NCBI GenBank assembly: GCA_023362775.1
Contig: JALMGJ010000001.1
Coordinates: forward strand, 63,870,001 to 63,934,000
Length of the DNA stretch: 64,000 nucleotides
Reading direction: 5' to 3'
From: Charina bottae
Taxonomy: Eukaryota; Chordata; Lepidosauria; Squamata; Charinaidae
Position numbers and translations under genes: made by a program. Shown here piece after piece: positions 58,438 to 64,000 of this stretch. The first letter of the stretch is position 1; every line of letters begins with the position of its first letter. The notes beneath the pieces are model-generated. The model searched no databases, had not been told where the DNA came from, and worked only from the letters and a program-made list of their open reading frames with translations.

Positions 58438-60042
58438 GAATAATATACTACTCGAGCACTTTAAAGGAAGTCCCGCCTCCTCGCTGTGCTGTGGGCGGAG
58501 TCGACGTGTTGGGTTAGCTTTGCTGAAGGATGAGTTCCGTTGTTGTTGTTGTTGTTGTTGTTGTTCAGTCGTTTAGTCGTGTCCGACTCTTCGTGACCTC
58601 ATGGACCATAGCACGCCAGGCCTTCCTGTCCTCCACTGTCACCCGGAGTTTACTCAAACTCATGTTCATTACGTCGGTGATGCTATCTAACCATCTCATC
58701 CTCTGCCGTCCCCTTCTCCTTTTGCCTTCAGTCTTTCCCAGCATCAGGGTCTTTTCCAGTGAGTCTTCTCTTCGCATTAGGTGGCCAAAGTATTTGAGCT
58801 TCAGCTTCAGCATCTGTCCTTCCAATGAGCAGTCAGGGTTGATTTCCTTTAGGATTGACTGATTTGACCTCCTAGCTGTCCAAGGGACTCTTTAAGAGTC
58901 TTCTCCAGCACCACAGTTTGAAAGCATCAATTCTTCGGCGCTCAGCCTTCCTTATGGTCCAACTCTCACAGCCATACATTACTACTGGAAAAACCATAGC
59001 TTTAACTATACGGACCTTTGTCGGCAAGGTGATGTCTCTGCTTTTTAATATGCTGTCTAGGTTTGCCATAGCTTTCCTCCCAAGGAGCAAGCGTCTTTTA
59101 ATTTCATGGCTGCAGTCACCGTCTGCGATGATCTTGGAGCCCAAGAAAATAAAATCTGTCACTGCTTCCATTTCTTCCCCTTCTATTTGCCAGGAAGTGA
59201 TGGGACCAGATGCCATGATCTGGGTTTTTTTAATGTTGAGTTTCAAGCCAGCTTTTGCACTCTCCTCTTTCACCCTCATCAAGAGGCTCTTTAGTTCCTC
59301 TTCACTTTCTGCCATTAGGGTGGTATCGTCTGCATATCTGAGGTTGTTGATATTTCTCCCGGCAATCTTAACTCCGGCTTGTGATTCATCCAGCCCGGCA
59401 TTTCTCATGATGTACTCTGCATATAAGTTAAATAAGCAGGGTGATAATATACAGCCTTGTCGTACTCCTTTCCCAATTTTGAACCAGTCGGTTGTTCCAT
59501 GTCCGGTTCTAACTGTTGCTTCTTGACCCACATACAGGTTTCTCAGGAGACAGGTAAGGTGGTCTGGTACTCCCATCTCTTTAAGAATTTGCCACAGTTT
59601 GTTGTGATCCACACAATCAAAGGCTTTAGCGTAGTCAATGAAGCAGAAGTAGATGTTTTTCTGGAACTCTCTTGCTTTTTCCATGATCCAGCAAATGTTG
59701 GCAATCTGATCTCTAGTTCCTCTGCCTCTTCGAAACCCAGCTTGCACTTCTGGTAGTTCTCGGTTCACTTACTGCTGAAGCCTAGCTTGTAGGATTTTGA
59801 GCATAACCTTGCTAGCATGTGAAATGAGCGCAATTGTACGGTAGTTTGAACATTCTTTGGCATTGTCTGTAGCTTGAATCATGTCAACTGGATTTCTATT
59901 TTCTTAGTAGAAACGTTTCGCTCCTTATCCAAGGAGCTTCTTCAGTCTGAGCAAAGTTGGTAAGGGAATCCTAAATATGTTCCTAGGTAGCTGTGTGACC
60001 TTACACCTGGGGCTAGGTCATGGTTATATTGAGATGTAATTT

Positions 60043-60945
60043 TTAAGTCCTTTTATCATCTAAAGGAGGGTCGTTAAAATCACCATGCTGCTGTTGAGCT
60101 TCTGAAATGGTCTTAATCTTCCTAGGCACAGAAGACAAAACGTGGAGGAAGATGGGGGAGAGTTTGTGCCTGAGGCCCCCACCTCTATTCAAGGAAGGAT
60201 TTTCCAAGTTGGCATAAATGGATTCCTTGACCCCTCTCTCAAACCACCTATCTTCTCTGTCTAAAATGTGAACATTAATGTCCTCAAATGAGTGTCCTTT
60301 TTCTTTTAGATGAAGATAAACTGCTGACTCTGGTCCTGTGGTGTTATTTCTCCTGTGTTGGGCCATCCTCCTGTACATAGTTTGTTTGGTTTCTCCAATG
60401 TAGAGTTCAGAGCACTCCTCACTGCACTGGATTGCATAAACTACATTGCTTTTCTTGTGTTTTGGAGTTTGATCTTTGGGGTGTACAAGCCTCTGTCTCA
60501 GTGTGTTGGTGGGTTTGAAATATACAGGTATGTGGTGTTTGCCAAATATCCATTTTATCTTTTCAGACACGCCAGCCATGTAGGGAATGACCAGGTTCTT
60601 TCGTTTACTCTGAGTCTCAGCCCTATCTGTCGCTGTTTTAGGTCTGGTAGATTTAGATTTGGTGAAGGCCCAATTTGGATATCCACAGGCCTTCAGGGCT
60701 GTTCTCAGGTGCTGATTTTCATTCTTTTTGGAATCCATGGAGATGGGGATGGTTTCTGCTCTGTGTGACAATGTCCTGATGACTCCTAGTTTGTGCTGCA
60801 GTGGATGGTGGGAGTCAAACATCAGATATTGATCTGTGTGTGTGGGTTTCCTGTAGATCCCTATTTCTAGCTTGCCACCGGTCCCAATGAGGACTTCACA
60901 GTCTAGGAATGCGTTCCCAATGAAGTCCCAATGAAGTCCCAATGA
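60043..60945 (-). pseudogene. PLE protein fragment: RT C-terminus plus GIY-YIG endonuclease
   Basis: The open frame covers the end of the reverse transcriptase (FLDCEVLIG, KLEIGIYRKPTHTDQYL, LQHKLGVIRTL) and a linker. A GIY-YIG domain of the Penelope type follows: VVYAIQCSEECSELYIGETK and then RMAQHRRNN, with the catalytic tyrosines in the VVYAI and LYIG motifs. The frame ends PPLDDKRT. The RT palm with its catalytic aspartates is absent, so it is a 5'-truncated coding remnant. GIY-YIG nicking is the endonuclease activity known for PLE integration. Confidence 0.88.
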
Positions 60946-60946
60946 A

Positions 60947-61232
60947 GTCAGCAGTTTATCTTCATCTAAAAGAAAAAGGACACTCATTTGAGGACATTAA
61001 TGTTCACATTTTAGACAGAGAAGATAGGTGGTTTGAGAGAGGGGTCAAGGAATCCATTTATGCCAACTTGGAAAATCCTTCCTTGAATAGAGGTGGGGGC
61101 CTCAGGCACAAACTCTCCCCCATCTTCCTCCCCGTTTTGTCTTCTGTGCCTAGGAAGATTAAGACCATTTCAGAAGCTCAACAGCAGCATGGTGATTTTA
61201 ACGACCCTCCTTTAGATGATAAAAGGACTTAA
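60947..61232 (+). pseudogene. Inverted duplicate of the PLE protein C-terminus
   Basis: This plus-strand frame (SAVYLHLKEKGHSFEDINVH to PPLDDKRT) repeats the last approximately 95 residues of the minus-strand PLE frame with about one substitution (P for H near PIFLPVLSS). It begins exactly at the inversion junction and has no start of its own. Confidence 0.88.
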
Positions 61233-63395
61233 AAATTACATCTCAATATAACCATGACCTAGCCCCAGGTGTAAGGTCACACAGCTACCTAGGAACATAT
61301 TTAGGATTCCCTTACCAACTTTGCTCAGACTGAAGAAGCTCCTTGGATAAGGAGCGAAACGTTTCTACTAAGAAAATAGAAATCCAGTTGACATGATTCA
61401 AGCTACAGACAATTCCACCTGGATGACTGAGAACCTTCATAGACATATTCTTTGGCATTGCCCTTCTTTGGAATTGGAACGTAAACTGACCTTTTCCAAT
61501 CCTGTGGCCACTGTTGAGTTTTCCAAATTTGTTGGCATATTGAGTGCAGCACTTTAACAGCATCATCTTTTAGGATTTTAAATAGCTCAGCTGGGATACT
61601 GTCTTCTCCACTAGCTTTGTTGTTAGTAATGCTTCCTAAGGCCCACTTGACTTCACTCTCTAGGATGTCCGGCTCAAGGTCAGTGACCACACCATCGTAT
61701 TTATCAGGGATATTAAGATCTTTCTTGTATAGTTCTTCTGTGTATTCTTGCCACCTCTTCTTAATCTCTTCTGCTTCTGTTAGGTCCCTGCCTTTTTTGT
61801 CCTTTATCATGCCCATCTTTGCACAAAACGTTCCCTTGATATCTCCGATTTTCTTGAAGAGATCTCTAGTCTTCCCCATTCTATTGTTTTCCTCGATTTC
61901 TTTGCATTGTTCATTTAAGAAGGCCTTTTTATCTCTCCTTGCTATTCTCTGGAAATCTGCATTCAATTGGTTATATCTTTCCCTTTCTCCCTTGACTTTT
62001 GCTTCCCTTCTTTCCTCAGCTATTTGTAAAGCCTCATCAGTCAGCCACTTTGCTTTCTTGCATTTCTTTTTCTTTGGGATGGTTTTAGTTGCTGCCTCCT
62101 GTACAATGTTACGAACCTCCATCCATAGTTCTTCAGCTACTCTGTCTACCAGATCTAATCCTTTAAATCTATTCCTCACCTCCACTGTATATTCATAAGG
62201 GATATGATTTAGGTAATACCTGAGTGGTCTAGTGGTTTTCTCTACGTTCTTCAATTTAAGCCTAAATTTTGCGATAAGAAGCTCATGATCTGAGCCACAG
62301 TCAGCTCCAGGTCTTGTTTTTGCTGATTGTATAGAGCTTCTCCATCTTTGGCTGCAAAGTATATAATCAATCTGATTTCGGTATTGACCATCTGGTGATG
62401 TCCATGTGTAGAGTCGTCTCTTGTGTTGTTGGAAAAGAGTGTTTGCTATGACCAGCGTGTTCTCTTGACAAAACTCTATTAGCCTTTGCCCTGCTTCATT
62501 TTGTACTCCGAGGCCGAACTTGCCTGTTATTCCGGTTATTTTTTGACTTCCTACTTTAGCATTCCAGTCCCCTATGATGAAAAGGACATCTTTTTTTGGT
62601 GTTAGTTCTAGAAGGTGTTGTAGGTCTTCATAGAACCGGTCAACTTCAGCTTCTTCGGCATCAGTGGTTGGGGCATAGACTTGGATCACTGTGATGTTGA
62701 ATGGTTTGCCTTGGATTCAAACTGAAAGCATTCTGTCGTTTTTGAGGTTGTACCCCAGTACTGCCTTTCCCACTCTTTTATTGACTATGAGAGCTACTCC
62801 ATTTCTTCTAAGGGATTCTTGCCCACAGTAGTATATATAATGGTCTCCTGAATTAAATTCGCCCATTCCTGTCCATTTTAGTTCACTGATTCCCAAGATG
62901 TCGATGTTCAATCTTGTCATCTCATGTTTGACCACATCCAGCTTACCTTGATTCATTGATCTTACATTCCAGGTTCCTATGCAATATTGTTCTTTACAGC
63001 ATCGGACTTTCCTTCCACTTCCAGACACATCCACAACTGAGCGTCCTTTCAGCTTTGGCCCAGCCGTTTCACACTTTCTGGAGCTACTCAGAATTGCCCT
63101 CCACTCTTCCCCAGTAGCATTTTGGACACCTTCCAGCCTGAGGGGCTCATCTTCCGGCGTCATATCTTTTAGCCTTTTGATACTGTCCATGGGTTTTCTT
63201 GGCAAGGATACTGGAGTGGTTTGCCATTTCCTCCTCCAGTGGACCACGTTTTGTCAGAACTTTCCATCATGACCTGTCCTTCTTGACCTGACTTCATTGA
63301 GTTACACAAGCCCCTTCGCCACGACAAGGCAGTGATCCATGAAGGGGAGGCAGTGATCCATGAAGAAGTTCCTTTAGGTTGGAGCAAAAGAGAGG

Positions 63396-63768
63396 GCTTG
63401 TGATTTCTTAAAATTAGCAGATTTATCCTGTATTTTAAGATGTCACAAGCTTGTTTGTCAGTTTCCTCAACTTAGCATTCTCCACCACTGCAATTCCCAT
63501 CATTCCAAGACAATACCCAGCTTTCCCAAGGGGTTGATCGTCCTGTATCACTTAATCATGTCAGCCAGTGACTGTCCTGTGCGGTGCAAGTGACATTAGG
63601 TCACATCTGTCTTACTGAGTTTTTGAATTCTTAAAACCATTGAGCAGCAAGGGGCTGTTTAGCCAATAAGTCCAACCCCCCTGTTCAGTTAACGAATTTA
63701 GATTAAAACATCTCATACAGTTGTCTGGCCTCTATTTGAACGCATTAATTGAATTGCATAATCGGTTC
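63396..63768. other. INTS7 intron 1, unrecognised part
   Basis: No INTS7 exon 2 and no named repeat was recognised between the BovB 5' end and the last MITE. Confidence 0.5.
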
Positions 63769-63776
63769 TACTAATG

Positions 63777-64000
63777 CAGAGCTTTCCAAACTGTGTGTCG
63801 GGACACGTTAGTGTGTCGGCTGCAGTGTCTGGGTGTGTTGCGGCTGCTGCTGCCTCCAAGCCCTGCCAGGATTCCACGCAAGTCTTAGTTCCTGCCTTGT
63901 GCCTTGCTACCTCCAAACCTGCCCTGCCAGGATTCCGCACAGGTCCTAGTGCCTGCCTTGTGCCTTGTTGCCTCCAAGCCTGCTGTTATTCCGCGCAGGT
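63777..64000. mobile_element. hAT-type MITE, second subfamily, cut by window end
   Basis: It starts CAGAGCTTTCCAAACTG after a putative duplication TACTAATG (63769-63776). The core with GTGTGTCGGCTGCAGTGTCTG and three CCTGCCAGGATTCCGC(G/A)CAG-type units matches 9478-9745. The other end lies outside the window. Confidence 0.85.

Larger units (their letters stand above)
59866..61446 (-). mobile_element. Penelope-like element with GIY-YIG, inverted-repeat form
   Basis: It is nested in BovB with a 14-bp duplication ATTCTTTGGCATTG (59852-59865 and 61447-61460). The left part (59866-60328) and right part (60947-61412) are inverted repeats of about 460 bp. Both include the C-terminal coding end, so the same protein end is encoded once on each strand. 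The right end has an extra tail ending CTTCATAGACAT. The RT catalytic region is missing, so this copy cannot be autonomous. Confidence 0.92.
58532..63395 (-). mobile_element. RTE-BovB LINE, nearly full length, split by a PLE
   Basis: Without the PLE insert it is about 3.3 kb, the usual full length. From 5' to 3' on the minus strand there are three parts. The 5' region and endonuclease start lie at 63387-62717 (CIGTWNVRSMNQGKLDVV, LGISELKWTGMGEF). The endonuclease core, linker and RT start lie at 62689-61461 (GDWNAKVGSQ, NQIDYILCSQRW, SDHELLIAKFRLKLK). After the insert, RT and the C-terminus lie at 59851-58565 (NLRYADDTTLMAE, catalytic YADD; CESWTIRKAERRRIDAF). Lesions are few: TGA at 62717-62719, a TAA just before NRELPEV near 59770, and a frameshift near 58880. 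The 3' end is CAGTCGTTTAGTCGTGTCCG in reverse plus a GTT run (58537-58564). The element is transcribed opposite to INTS7. Confidence 0.96.

Noticed and set aside
58918..59526. 202-codon plus-strand open frame
   Set aside because: It is the antisense shadow of the BovB reverse transcriptase on the minus strand.
61617..62198. 193-codon plus-strand open frame
   Set aside because: Antisense shadow of the BovB endonuclease/linker.
58387..64000. INTS7 exon 2
   Set aside because: I searched for the conserved continuation of the INTS7 N-terminus and saw none. The stretch is BovB, PLE, MITE and unrecognised intron.

Overview
The window comes from a vertebrate nuclear genome, most likely a squamate reptile (lizard or snake; species not determined). 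The evidence is one well-conserved vertebrate gene, the first exon of its head-to-head neighbour, and a squamate-type repeat load: RTE-BovB LINEs, tRNA-derived SINEs with BovB-like 3' tails, L2/CR1 LINEs, Penelope-like elements (PLEs), and short hAT and TA-duplicating DNA transposons.

The main gene is DTL (CDT2), on the minus strand from its ATG at 57775 to its stop at 22223. I could place all 15 coding exons from reading frame, splice sites and family similarity. Their phases join without a break and give 2142 nt, that is 713 residues plus a stop (human about 730). The product is the WD40 substrate receptor of the CRL4 ubiquitin ligase. It keeps two WDxR motifs for DDB1 binding and a C-terminal PIP-box-like motif. 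On the plus strand, 520 bp from the DTL start codon, is exon 1 of INTS7 (Integrator subunit 7). The same divergent DTL/INTS7 pair occurs in human. The shared promoter has no TATA box and carries an E2F-like site, two inverted CCAAT boxes and NRF1-like palindromes.

Layout: 1-22222 is the region downstream of DTL, made of repeats and unrecognised sequence (a 5'-truncated BovB at 11.7-14.5 kb, a decayed LINE at 17.4-19.1 kb, SINEs, hAT MITEs, two PLE hairpin insertions). 22223-57775 is DTL with repeat-bearing introns. 57776-58295 is the bidirectional promoter. 58296-58386 is INTS7 exon 1. From 58387 to the end is INTS7 intron 1, mostly occupied by a nearly full-length BovB that is itself interrupted by a PLE encoding a GIY-YIG endonuclease.

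The most interesting signal is the PLE material. Three independent insertions of one family each have an inverted-repeat structure with reproducible asymmetric ends and 13-15 bp target-site duplications. A second, different PLE family at 47.8-48.3 kb shares a CTGAAGA / hairpin / GAAACGT element in which the stem sequence differs but pairing is kept. This resembles, but does not exactly match, a hammerhead ribozyme core.
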